This document shows, in pieces, positions 44,290 through 55,834 of a stretch of DNA of 64,000 nt (the stretch's first letter is position 1; each line of letters opens with the position of its first letter). This stretch comes from Misgurnus anguillicaudatus (Eukaryota > Chordata > Actinopteri > Cypriniformes > Cobitidae): assembly GCF_027580225.2 (NCBI RefSeq), contig NC_073361.2, positions 25,004,001 to 25,068,000 of the forward strand, read 5' to 3'. Below the pieces are notes generated by a model. The model was not told the origin of the DNA and searched no databases. It saw nothing but the letters and a program-made list of their open reading frames with translations. Made by a program: the position numbers and the translations under genes.

Positions 44290-44812
44290 CCGTATTTTCC
44301 GGACTATAAGTCGCTCCGGAGTATAAGTTGGGTCAGTCAAAAATGTGTTTTGAAGAGGAAAAAACATATATAAGTCGCATTGGACTATACATCGCATTTA
44401 TTTAGAAATTGATTTCACAAAATCCAAGCCGAAGAACAGACATTTAATCTGGAAAGGCAAGTTATTCAACTAAAGAATAGCACAGAACAGCAGGCTGAAT
44501 AGGTGTCCGTAAAATAAACAGTTATTTGCACGATACTCAATAGCATACAGAATATACCTGAGAGCTGAATAAGCTAAATTAACACGTCAAGTCAAATCAA
44601 GTTCAAAAAGGTCCCGAAGTCATTCCGCTTTACTGAATCCATTGAATTACATAAATACAGGAGCAGCATAGAGCGGACTCTCGCGGCCGTAGATGGTAAT
44701 GGTTTCTCTTGGTTCATATAAAATAATTTTGATGTATAAGCCGCACCTGAACTTTAGTTCTAGGACCTGCCAAACTATAAAAAAAGTGCGACTTATAGTC
44801 TGTAAAAAACCC
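44290..44812. mobile_element. CCGTATTTTCC miniature family, copy 2 (longer)
   Basis: TA then CCGTATTTTCCGGACTATAA opens it. The right part has GTGCGACTTATAGTC but a worn terminus (TAAAAAACCCTAATA). GGTTCATATAAAATAATTTT and AGGACCTGCCAAACTATA are shared with copy 1 in reverse order. About 170 bp longer than copy 1. Confidence 0.65.
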
Positions 44813-44814
44813 TA

Positions 44815-46255
44815 ATACGCATTAAGAGAATTTGGTACATGTAATGATCTAATTTTTGATGGGGGTGACATTTAGAAGCTTTTTCAACCGAGTTCTTCAA
44901 GTGTAAACACAGTATGTTAGCTTAATTCAGTGGGGTAGCTCAAAATACAGAAATACCGTAATAATATTGACAGTAATCTTTTTTTTTGACAGGTAGTGGC
45001 CAAGCAGTTTGAATAAAGCACTACTGGAAACTTTTTCTTTGAAAACATTCAAGTGAATGTGAACAACAGTTGCTTTGTGATTTCTGACAGAGCCAGTTAC
45101 TGTGGAGCGCTCACGAGCCAACGGCTAACAGCTTCAAACGTTCAACAGCCCAATAGGCCTGTGATATGCAGTACTCACTCACAACTACACAAGCCCACCG
45201 CTTCCTTCGCCTCTATTTCTGTCCTTCCTGTGGAGCATCGGTCCGATATGCCAGACACAACAGTACTAACAGATGAAGCAATGTTGGTGGTTGTCAGTTC
45301 AGGGCACAATGGTCTAACCGAACCCTACAAGACTTCCTGTGGAAAAGGGCGTTTGGAGTAGAATGTTGCAATTTTAGGATGGGTACAGTCACGATTGAAA
45401 GGACAGTAAATTTTAGCAAACATGAAAATATGGACAGAACTCTAAAACAGGGATCTGAGAGACCTTGTAGAATTGATTAATGAAGTCTTGGTTTGCAGAC
45501 AGACAGCATTTAAAACCTTGTAAGGCAAAAAACAGGTGTTCAGCCTACGTTTCGTGTCAAGTCTGATACCGTCATAACATTCTTAGAATTGAGCATGAGC
45601 CCAGAAGATGATCTAATGCAGAGCCAGCTGACCTAGATGATTTTGGAGAAGGAATTAGTCATACTTCTCTTTTGAAGATAGCAAGCAAGCACAAAAGGAG
45701 TCCTTTTGCCGGCTATCTTGTCTCCAGTGTTGCTGAGGAACAAGTTCCCTACAACTTCTGTGATCACAAAAAACATCTGATCTCATGAATTTTCGATAGG
45801 AACCTCTTCACTCAGGAAAGCACCCATGCTTCCTTCCTCATACATCATTCAGTGAGACAAGTGTTTGTGTCTGTCGTTGTGGAAAAGCCAAAAACCCAGG
45901 ACAACTGAAGACCATGAAAGTGATACCTGCAGCTACTTTTCAGACAGTATGATTGACAGTCAAATCTGATATTACTGCTTACATCCTCAAGAGTACATAA
46001 TGCAAATAATATTTTAAATATTTTATATTTTGTCTCAAAAACATTCGATGTAAGAAATCAGGTCTTGTTTTGAAATGTAACAAAATTCAATGGGGTTTTT
46101 GTTTGAACAAAACAATTGCCAATGTGGTGCGATTATTTCTTACCCAAAGACTAATATTTTATAAAAGATTGTTTTAGGCATAAATCACACAAAATTTTGT
46201 TTGATTTTTATAAAAATAAACCAATATTTCATGTCAGTAAATATAATAATATTTG
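44815..46255. other. Non-repetitive intron, nothing recognised
   Basis: No exon, transposon ends or RNA recognised. The 102-codon frame at 45053-45361 lacks protein features. Confidence 0.35.
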
Positions 46256-46257
46256 AA

Positions 46258-46522
46258 GAGCTACGATGCAAAACCCGTTTTGAGGCGTCACATTCGCGTC
46301 TACCGCGCCTAGTTTGCCGCTTGAACAGTTTGAGTTTACTCGCTTCATTCGCCCGTGAAAGCACATTCATGCGGAAATTCGCATCATGGGAGGGGCTTCT
46401 GGGAAACGCCTCATTCAGCGCCGCGAGACCTCTAGATGCGCGTCAACGCGTATTTACATTGACTTAACATTGAAATCACTCATGCTTGACGCCTCTACCG
46501 CGGCTGGTCTGAACGCAGCATA
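46258..46522. mobile_element. Probable miniature rich in CGCGTC motifs
   Basis: GAGGCGTCACATTCGCGTCT, then GAAATTCGCATCATGGGAGG, then GGCTGGTCTGAACGCAGCAT follow an order I recall from a cyprinid repeat. It is much more CG-rich than its surroundings. Clear inverted ends and duplications are not seen. Confidence 0.45.
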
Positions 46523-46524
46523 AG

Positions 46525-48393
46525 TGCGTCTGACACGTTTTCTTATAAATGAGCATTTTTTATCAGACTCTTAATGCATTGTGCCCACAAACTGCTATGT
46601 CTGACTAACCTAAGGCCAGAACTAAGTGGATTTGAACTGAAAGTATTTGATGACAATAATAATACGTGCCGAGAGCATTCGGTCTAATTTTTGACAAAGG
46701 TGGCATTTAGCGGCTTTTGCATCTGAGCTCCTCGTTTCTACATTTCTATGTTTCTACATTTTATAGTGGAAAAAAGAAACTAAACTTAAAAATGCAGGGT
46801 ATCTGTATTATATTAATTATGTTATAGCATTAATGCATTATTAAGAAAAGTATTTGTCAAGGTAATCTGTCATTGTTTTACCAACATAGTCAAGGAATAA
46901 AGAAGCAAGTTTTACTGTCACTCAAACACACAGTACATGCAACACGAGTCATTTTAATTTAAATGCATATTAAACACGCAAGCAGCAACTGACCCGTGAA
47001 TATGAATCAGCCATGTTTGTGAGACTTTTCAATCACACCAGTTCAGACTTAATAAATCATCAGACTAGAAAACAAATCCTTCACGGCTCTGTAACTAGAG
47101 GGATGAACCTGCTGTCTGCCACAGATGGTGAACAGATTCACGCATCTTTATATTCATTAAAATTAAGAATATAGCTATGAGCAACAACGTCGCCCTAAGA
47201 GTATCTCATCCGTACCAGACTGTGGCTGTTTTATGTTCAACAGTATAACAGGATCAAAACCCCATGAGCAACAGAAATCGCAGAGCTTAGCAATAAAGGA
47301 AGAAAAACCCAACTGCCTCAAAACCTAATGGAGAGACAGATTGGGCATGGTTGTGGCTCTGTGCCAAGGCCAAATCCTTCAGGGAGGTCTGTGCTGAAAT
47401 GGCATTTGACCCTTTCCAGACCCCATTTCCTGTCCCAAAGCAGATTTAATGAGATCTCTTTTTAAGTCGTAATTGTCACAATAATTGGATTAGATGGAAG
47501 TTGTCTGTCTAAGGAACACCCTCAGTAATCTCAAATGTGTCTCATCTATGGTTTCATCTCAGCAAAGTCTCAGAATATGAGCAGATTCGTCCCAACAGCA
47601 AAGTGTGCAATCTTAACTAAATTAACAAAATAAATATTCTTTCAAGACCATGTTATCCGAGCTATTTTATCCACTAAAGCTTTGCACTTATTAAGCACCT
47701 GTCACTATTTTTATTTCTAAGGAATTTTAGGACAAACATCAAGTTAAATCAAACAGGCAACTCAAAGCCTCTTGAGCATTGAATGTGTAACCTCTGAGCA
47801 ATAAAATATTCCTCTGAGATATCCAAATCCCAGATCCCACTGTGTGGCCAATCTCTAGGGCTCGCCAGGTCAAAGCCATCATGTCTAAGATATGGGCAGT
47901 GACAAAAGCGTGGAGCGGGAATGGAAGATTGCACCATAACCTTGTAATCTGATGCATTTGAAAATAAAGGTAACAGCTCTCCATTAAACTCTTGACATTG
48001 CATTGGAAGACGCAAGCCAACATCTTCAGGCTCTGGGACTCCTGTATTTAACAGCATTATTCATGCCCCCCCCCTTCATGCATTTTCTTTTCTGCCTTTC
48101 TCTCGTCTACATATTTTCTCTCTAGCAGTCATTCGCCATCAAATTATTTCATACACTGTGCCTGAAGCAAGTTTCATCATTCACTTTCTAAATTTTATCT
48201 GGTTAAATCTACTGAAACCAAATAGAAAATATTGATTATTTTGTTTTATTTTTTTGTAGAACAATGGCACAGTCAGAGTGGGGTAAAATAATACCTGAAA
48301 TAATATCTGATAGGATGTATGATAATAAAATATTATTAAAATACACAATAAATAAAGGTAACAAATGTAAGAAAACTACAGTACACTACAGTG
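46525..48393. other. Repeat-poor intron block
   Basis: 47330-47480 is balanced in composition with no partner, a candidate conserved element. A run of C lies at 48066-48073. No exon was recognised; the overlapping frames on both strands near 47740-48057 look like chance. Confidence 0.35.
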
Positions 48394-48622
48394 CAGTGTT
48401 TCTCAACCAAGGAGCCTCAACAGATTTCCAAAAACGCCTCAAGATGACTTTAAATTATTCAAAACAAGACAAAATAAAGCATTCAAATAAGCTAAAAGAA
48501 CCAAAAATCAAGATTTCTTGTTGTTTTTTGTAACAAACATACACGTGTCTGGTGACTGGGGGCCTTCAAATATTGTTATGGGCAATAGGGGGTCTTGAAG
48601 TGAATAAGGTTGAGAACCAATA
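48394..48622. mobile_element. hAT miniature (CAGTGTTTCTCAACC ends)
   Basis: CAGTGTTTCTCAACC and GGTTGAGAACCAATA are inverted ends. The flanks are CTACAGTG (48386-48393) and CTATAGTG (48623-48630), 7 of 8 identical. Confidence 0.8.
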
Positions 48623-48897
48623 CTATAGTGAGTATTTAAAATTGGGTATCTAATGTGCTTGAATATCCCCTGTAAATGAGTTGTATAGAAGATTTATTAA
48701 CAATATTTTATTGTTGCAAATCCGTTTTATAAAGAATAGTGTTAAAAACTCTTTAGTAAACAAGTCATATGCATATATAATATATAAAAAACATCAGCAC
48801 AATGTTATGCAAACATGTGCTGACCTATTTATTTATATTTTAAAAGAAACTTACAGAATTTTGCTATTCATAACTACATAGCAGTTTGTTCATCTAC

Positions 48898-49076
48898 ACT
48901 GTAAAAAATAAGCCGTAATTATGCAGCTGGTTGCCAGTAACTTACTGTAGAAGATAAAGACTAAAAATGTTTCATGTTCATTTAACTTTAAACAAACTGT
49001 TGCCAGTAAATAACATAAATGTAAAATCTACAGTAAGTTACTGGCAGCTGTATTGCATTAAACATACTGTATGGAG
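48898..49076. mobile_element. CACTGTAAAAAATAAG-type miniature fragment
   Basis: The left end CACTGTAAAAAATAAGCC is clear. TTGCCAGTAACTTACTGTAG and CTACAGTAAGTTACTGGCAG form internal arms. The right terminus is not obvious. Confidence 0.55.
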
Positions 49077-49257
49077 TTTAAAATGCACTGAAGACAAATT
49101 AAGTACTGATTTAAATAATTAATAATCATCTTATCGCAATAGTTTGACCTCATCGCGATGATTTCAGATCACCGCAATGATTGCACATCTCTTTAAAAAA
49201 CACAAGGGGTGCTGCAGAGCATGTATAAATAAGTCAGTATCAGATGGTGCTCCTTAA

Positions 49258-49803
49258 AGGAATAGTCTACTCATTTTCAATATTAAACTATGTTATTACC
49301 TTAACTAAGAAAAGTTAAGAAGAGAAAATAAAACGTGGCGCTTTTCTAAGCGGATTTAAAAGAGGAACTATATTTTATGGCGTAATAGCACTTTTGGGAG
49401 TACTTCTACTCGCCTGAAAAGTCCACTCCCCTTCTCACTCTCATAATGGGAGAGGGAGGGTGTTACTGTGCCGAGTCGAAGTACTCCCAAAAGTGCTATT
49501 ACACCATAAAATATAGTTCCTCTTTTAAATCCGCTCAGAAAAGTGCTACGTTTTATTTTGTACCACCAAACTTGCTCGTATAACTACTCGTCTTAAATAG
49601 GAAAAACGTTGATGTGTTTGGTCACTTCTAACTTTATCTCTGATTGGTACCATTGAATGAATGGGGCTAAGCCAAACGCCATCGAAGTGTCGCAGCGCGC
49701 TCCAGCGCCCACGCGCACGCACACAGACGACAGAGGGATGCACCAACTCTTCTCAGTTAAGGTAATAACATAGTTCAATACTGAAAATGAGTAGACTATT
49801 CCT
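49258..49803. mobile_element. TTAA-flanked element with ~50-bp inverted ends
   Basis: TTAA lies at 49254-49257 and 49804-49807. AGGAATAGTCTACTCATTTT is mirrored by AAAATGAGTAGACTATTCCT, and the match runs on through ACTATGTTATTACCTTAACT. A second inner hairpin (AAGTGCTATTACACCATAAA type) lies at 49335-49545. 546 bp, non-coding. Confidence 0.88.
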
Positions 49804-49809
49804 TTAACT

Positions 49810-51437
49810 GACAGTGTAACGCGATACAATTTAGGTAAGTGAAGGATGTTATTCTTAAGGATCTGTAAGGAATTGATTTTTTTACAGCCACTACAGACAT
49901 AAGACAAAAATGTAATTTAAATAATCAGAACGTGTAAAAATCATTACATGAACAAACAAAAAAATGTATGATAATTAAAGGTCAAAGCAATAAAACAGAC
50001 AATTAATCGTCATAATCATCAAAGTCCTAAAACAGGCAATTAATCGTCATAACCGCACAATTTATTAGACAATTAACAAGCTACATCATATGCATGAAGT
50101 ATAAAAAGGATAGACAATACAGTATGTATTATAAATGAGTATGAATATGCAAAAACTTTCTCTAGAGGGAACTCCAGAGATGCAGATTATATAAGTGTGC
50201 TGTAAAATGTTGATAATGGAGTCTCTTTCAAGTAAGTCTATCACAACAACCACACACTCGTTTATTTACTTTAAGAGATATTTAGAGTAAATGCTTACAT
50301 CCAATCATATCAACATCTGCTCTGAGTGGTAAAAGTGCTGTCCTTATTGATTCTCAATAATCATGTGCTATTTTTGCATCTGTAAGGATAAAAGTAGTTG
50401 CTGACTCCTCTGAGAAAAGATGCTTTCCACATGTTGCTAAAAAACCTACATGAACACGCTTTATCCGGTTTATTCAGGACAAAACATTTCCTTCCTTTCC
50501 AATACAGCAACAGAACCGGAGGGGTTTATGAGGAGTGAGGTACACTGGGATTCAGAACGCAGGCCCCATGGCTACTACATCAAAGCGAAACCTCTGGTTT
50601 ACACACATGTAGGCTAGTGGTTCTGCGTTCCCTAATTCTGATTATGCCTGTGTGATGTGGTACCTTGAGGACTCCACCACTGAATAGGACCACAGGGGAC
50701 CCTACAGTCACGAAAAGGCAAACCAACTTGAGTGGTGATGATGATGCCTATTGTTCATTCTTAAAATTGTTGCAAATAATCTTAAATGTTTAAACAATTA
50801 ACTAACAGATAATTGGCAGCGATATATACTGTGACATCCAAGTGATTCCTAGAGCGACACTTGGTTTGATCAGAGTCTTCTATATTGTAGGGTTTTAAAG
50901 CATCAAATAAATCTGAAATTTTTATCTAGCATATGTAAGTCATATGTGATCCCTCAAAACATCTCGTTTTACTTTCCTTATTTAGCCATGTGGTGTGTTC
51001 TGGCACTCCACTATCACAAACAGCAGTTTTCCCAACTCCCTGTGTGAACTGAATGATCTTCATTTTCCCAGGCCGTTTTTATATCTAAAAGCTTGCTAAT
51101 TCATCATCTCATGCTTCATGAGAAAAATTGAGTCTTTCATGACTTTTAAGACGCAATACATGAGGTTGCATTGTGGTAACTGTGCCACCTGAAGAAGTCA
51201 ACAAGATTTAATAGACAAACCGACCTCTAATATTTGCAAGTACATTCAGCGATTTCTCAAACAGGGTTTAGATTAAGCTAGGACTAGGCATTAGTTATAT
51301 TAGAACATTTAAGTAGTTTTTACAAATAAAACATCTTGATATTGGGACAATGGGAAGATATTGCAGTGCAAGCTGTTTCAATTAAGACAGCCCAAACGTT
51401 TTGGTATAGACTTAAGCCCTGTCCGGGAAACTGCCCC
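49810..51437. other. Non-repetitive intron, nothing recognised
   Basis: 49975-50060 holds a short tandem-like doubling around AGACAATTAATCGTCATAA. Otherwise no repeat, exon or RNA is seen over 1.6 kb. Confidence 0.35.
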
Positions 51438-51441
51438 TTAA

Positions 51442-52268
51442 AGGACTAGTCCATTTTCTTTTTGAAAAATCCAGATATTTACTCACCACCATGTCATCCA
51501 AAATGTTGATGTCTTTCTTTGTTCAGTCGAGAAGAAATTGTTTTTTAAAGAAAACATTTCAGGATTTTTCTAATTTTAATGGCTTTAATGGACCCCAACA
51601 CTTAACAGTTTTAATGCAGTTTAAAATTGCAGTTTCAACGGACTCTAAACGATCCCAAACAAGGCATAAGGGTCTTATCTAGCGAAACAATTGTCATTTT
51701 TGGCAAGAAAAATAAAAAAATATGCACTTTTAAACCACAACTTCTCGTCTTCCTCTGGTCCTGTGACGCGCCAGCACAACCTCACGTAATACGTCATCAC
51801 GTCAAAAGGTTACGGATGACACATGCAAACCTACACCCCAGTGTTTACAAGTGTGGAGAAAAAGGACCGTTCCAACGTTGTTGTATGTGGAATGATAATA
51901 ATTAATGTATTTGTGTCAGTTTATTGTTTAAAATGGTCTGCAAATGTGCGTTTTATATATGTTACACATGACCTTTCTACAACATTACGCATTTAAAAGT
52001 GCATATTTTTTATTTTTCTTGCCAAAAAAATGACAATTATGCCTCGTTTGGGATCGTTTAGAGTCCTTTAAAACTGCAATTTTAAACTGCGTTAAAATTG
52101 TTAAGTGTTGGGGTCCATTAAAGTCCATTAAAATAAGAAAAATCCTTGGAACGTTTTCTTTAAAAAACGAAATTTCTTCTAGATGGAACAAAGAAAGACA
52201 TCACCATTTTGGATGACATGGTGGTGAGTAAATAATCTAGATTTTTTTTAAGAAAATTGACTAATCCT
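51442..52268. mobile_element. TTAA-flanked foldback element D, copy 2 (827 bp)
   Basis: TTAA lies at 51438-51441 and 52269-52272. Ends are AGGACTAGTCCATTTTC and AAAATTGACTAATCCT. It is collinear with 16325-17153 along the whole length, with long complementary arms and a central non-palindromic core with ACGTCA motifs. The length is within 2 bp of copy 1. Confidence 0.86.
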
Positions 52269-52415
52269 TTAATGTCTAATGGACAAGCGTAGGTCTGAAG
52301 AAGATTTGTAGTAAGTTATGCATATGTTTTTGGTGGGAAGCATAAGATGACACATTAAGGCCCAGTTTCACAGACAAGGGTTAGGCAAGCCTTAGTAAAT
52401 TTAGGACCATTTTTT

Positions 52416-52590
52416 ACCCAAGACCCCCTAGTAAAGATGACAAAGACCAAACTTGGAAGGTGACCTCTGCATTTAACCCACAAGAGTTGTGAACACACAC
52501 GCACACACCCAGATCAGTGGGCGGCTATCACTGAAGCATTGGGGGACAGGGGCCTTGCTCAAGGGCACCTCAGTCACAACCTTCTGACCA
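52416..52590. repeat. Fish interspersed repeat (TGCATTTAACCCA, CTTGCTCAAGGGCAC)
   Basis: GACCTCTGCATTTAACCCAC, then a CACACAC stretch, then GGGGCCTTGCTCAAGGGCAC follow an order I know from a dispersed teleost repeat, probably a LINE tail. Ends and family are not certain. Confidence 0.5.
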
Positions 52591-52594
52591 TTAC

Positions 52595-55072
52595 AGAAAA
52601 AAAAAAATCTAAAATCATAGTATTTTTCACCTTCTTGGAAACTAACAACTATTGTGTTTCCATGTTCAGTTGAAAGGCATGCAGGGTGGTGAGAAAGCAT
52701 TGGAAGGGGAAGTGGGGGCAAACCACAGATTAGGATTAGGACCACACGCCGTTGCCAACATGTGACAGGTGTGCCTCCATGCTCGCCCACTCTACACTGT
52801 TTCCTCCTACACCCACCTAAACTCAAGAGTGGGTCATTTCCTTCTCTAACATTCTGTTTTTAATGCTTGCCAGTTCTCAAACACAACACAATCGGGCATT
52901 CAGGTCATCTGCACTGAACATGCTCAACACATGGTTTGAAGAAAGCAACTTACTGCAAGACATTTCTGGTCTTATCCATATAGGTACAGTATACAACCAC
53001 ATTCTTTTCTCTTTTTTATGGACTGCACTGGACTATGAATGAAAAATAAGCAGGTGATGGCTCGGCTAATCCGGTTATGATGCATCAAATGTGTAAACTC
53101 TAAATGCCAAACACGATTAGTTTACAATTAAAACTGTTGCCCTCACCACTGTGAAAACACTCTGACCCAGCCGTTATGGAGGGATAATTCCAAATGTTTT
53201 GTAAACAAATACCATGTACTAAAACAGACATGTGGGTGCTGGTTAGGTCATGATTAAGATCTGGCTTTTTGATGCAAGAAATAAATCATCAGGGGAAAAA
53301 AACGTGACGTATTCCAACAGGGACGTAATAGATAAAAGAGTACAATGACAAACAAAACAATGATATAAAATGATGAAATAAGACAGATGGAGACGAACAG
53401 GGGTATGTTTATATAGACATCTGGTCTAGGGTTCTGGGTTATTGTGCTGACGCAAGACTTGGAGGAAATTCCCCTGATGAATTCTCTTTCCCGCTCTGAT
53501 GATGTAATTGGCATCACATGCAAATTGATTTAATCCCATCTCATTTCGTAAATCCACTTGGATTAATTAAATTATTGAGTCATTATAAACTAATAAAGCT
53601 AAAGCAGGCACTTGTTAAACATCAGCAATGGCTGCATTTGCGCGTTTGATGGCTTGAATACAACAGCATAGAAAATCCAAGACATGCTGTGATTTAAAAG
53701 TCAGACATGTTACTTAATCTACATCCTTGGTCCTGGAACAACATTCTTGTCAACAACCCTAGATATATCTATTTCCTAGCCCTTGATGCCTAACCTCAAT
53801 AAATAATAATAATAATAATAATGTTTATTTTTTATAGCGCCTTTCAAGAACCCAAGGTCGCTTCACAAAATTAATACATTCAAAAAATATTAAAATAAAA
53901 TTCTGGTTGGTCAAGTAGAGGTGCTCCTAAGTACGGGTCATTTAAACACTATGTAAAGGCGGAGTGCACAATGTTTGAAAAACGCTTTGGAAGAGTTTCG
54001 TTGCAAAACGAGATAAATCCATTTTTTAACATTTTTGACAAAACATGTTTATTATTATGTTATCATGTTATTATTTTGTTTTATGGTGCTACTTAGCTGT
54101 ATTTTTTTAAGTTATGAAGGTTTAAATAAAAACAAACCAACTGCAGTTGAATTGATATTAATTGGAATGCACAACAAAAAAATGAGATTTCTGAAAAATA
54201 ATTAAAAAACGGAGTTATCTCATTTGGCAACGAAACTTTTCAACTAGTAATTTTAAACTATTCATGTTGGCATCCGTGTATATAATTAAGTTTGGACAGT
54301 TTACTGTATATTTTTGTGTAAAATGATGGAGACTGACAGCTGTGAGACGCTGGCAGCCGCGGGTGCAGCATTCGCAGTGTTGCCAGATCCCATTGTGAAA
54401 AATCCTCTTTAGACATTTGGGAAATTTATAAAGTGAGAATGTGCTGGTTAGTGTAAGCCAGGGCTATTCAAATCTTACCCTGGAGGGCCGGAGCACTGCA
54501 GATTTTAGCTCCAACCCTGATCAAACACACATGAGCAAGCTAATCAAGGTCTTCATGATCACTAGACAATCACAGGTGGGTAAGTTTGATTAGGGTTGAA
54601 GCTAAACTATGCAGTGCTCCGGCCCTCCAGGGTAAGATTTGAATAGCCCTGGTGTAAGCGATGTCTCGGATTTATTGCTGAAAGACAAAGTCTAAACTTA
54701 TTTTTTCTTTATGGCCTATTTTGTTTGTTTTCATACTAATATCTGGCAACATGGGGTGACCAGCACCTAAACAGTGAACAAATGCCGTCATTCAGCATCA
54801 TTCAGCGTGGGCAGGTTATTGACACACGCAACATCATCATGATTATGTATGTAATAAACGCTTTTAACACTAAAAATCTGTAAAAAATAACACTGGTACA
54901 AAGATGTAGAGCAGTGAAATTTGTCAAATATATAAGGATTTACTTTAGTACTTCAATGCACCTGAAAAAGTATAGAATACCAGTAAATAGATTCTAGTGT
55001 TTTGAAATAAGTGTCTCAAAATAGCACAGTTAAGTACAGTTAGATAAAGTACTAAAGACTAATTTTGATATA
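52595..55072. other. Mostly non-repetitive intron
   Basis: An AAT microsatellite (53803-53822) is followed by ATAGCGCCTTTCAAGAACCC, a motif common in teleost repeats. A fragment related to the 38517 family starts at 53955. A palindromic hAT lies at 54459-54651. No exon was recognised. Confidence 0.4.
54459..54651. mobile_element. Palindromic hAT miniature, duplication GTGTAAGC
   Basis: Exact 8-bp duplications GTGTAAGC lie at 54451-54458 and 54652-54659. About 42 bases of each end are complementary (CAGGGCTATTCAAATCTTAC, then GGAGGGCCGGAGCACTGCA). 193 bp. Confidence 0.9.
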
Positions 55073-55076
55073 TTAA

Positions 55077-55830
55077 AGCTGCAGCCGGCAACTTTTTTGA
55101 CCATATTTTTTGATCATATTCACTGAAACCAACACTACGCTCCGACAGAACAACATATATTACACTGTTTAAGAAAAAACCCCGCACTTCTAGCTCCACC
55201 TAGAGCCTGTTATTTGTTTTGCAAAAATTCACTGCTCCCGGTTCACTTGGTCCAATCAGCGCAGGCCGGTTCATTTGGTCCAATCAGCGCAGGGCTGTGT
55301 AAAATCTGCCTGTCAATCACAGTACCTGCCCGCGCCACAGATCTCTCCTCTCCCTCGCGTGCGTTACAATATCACGTGCATCCGCCTGAAGTTCACAAGC
55401 GTGTTGGATTGAACACAGCGTGATGGCAGAGAGAACATTCACTAACAAACTTCCGATTCCTCGGTTAACAAACAAAACTAGGAAAACAACAAATAAAAAG
55501 AAGGAAACAAAGATATAAAGCAACCGTGACCGTAATAAAACTAGGATCAATATCGACCCACCATTTAAAATGTGGAGGAATCTACGAGATTTTATAGAGT
55601 TCAAGCTGGATGAAGAGCTTGCAACATTTCTTCGACAGGTAATTGTGCTTTAGCAACCACTGATTGTATGATTGTGTTATGCAAGTAATCTAAGTATTCT
55701 TGCTAAGTATGCGTTCTCGAGCGACGAGGACGAGCTCGAGAAGGGAGGTTGCTCTGTGGTAGTGGGAGAGGGACATGAAATTGTAAACATTTGGAAACTG
55801 CTCAATCCTCCAGAGTTGCCGACGGCAGCT
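55077..55830. mobile_element. TTAA-flanked element (AGCTGCAGCCGGCAAC ends) with CCAAT tandem
   Basis: TTAA lies at 55073-55076 and 55831-55834. AGCTGCAGCCGGCAACTTT and the complement of AGCTGCCGTCGGCAACTCT are the ends. A 28-bp unit with GGTCCAATCAGCGCAGG is repeated twice at 55240-55295. 754 bp, non-coding. Confidence 0.82.
55240..55295 (+). repeat. Two 28-bp tandem units with CCAAT motifs
   Basis: Units 55240-55267 and 55268-55295 differ at two positions and each contain TCCAATCAGCGCAGG. CCAATCA fits the NF-Y binding motif. They lie inside the TTAA element at 55077. Confidence 0.8.
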
Positions 55831-55834
55831 TTAA

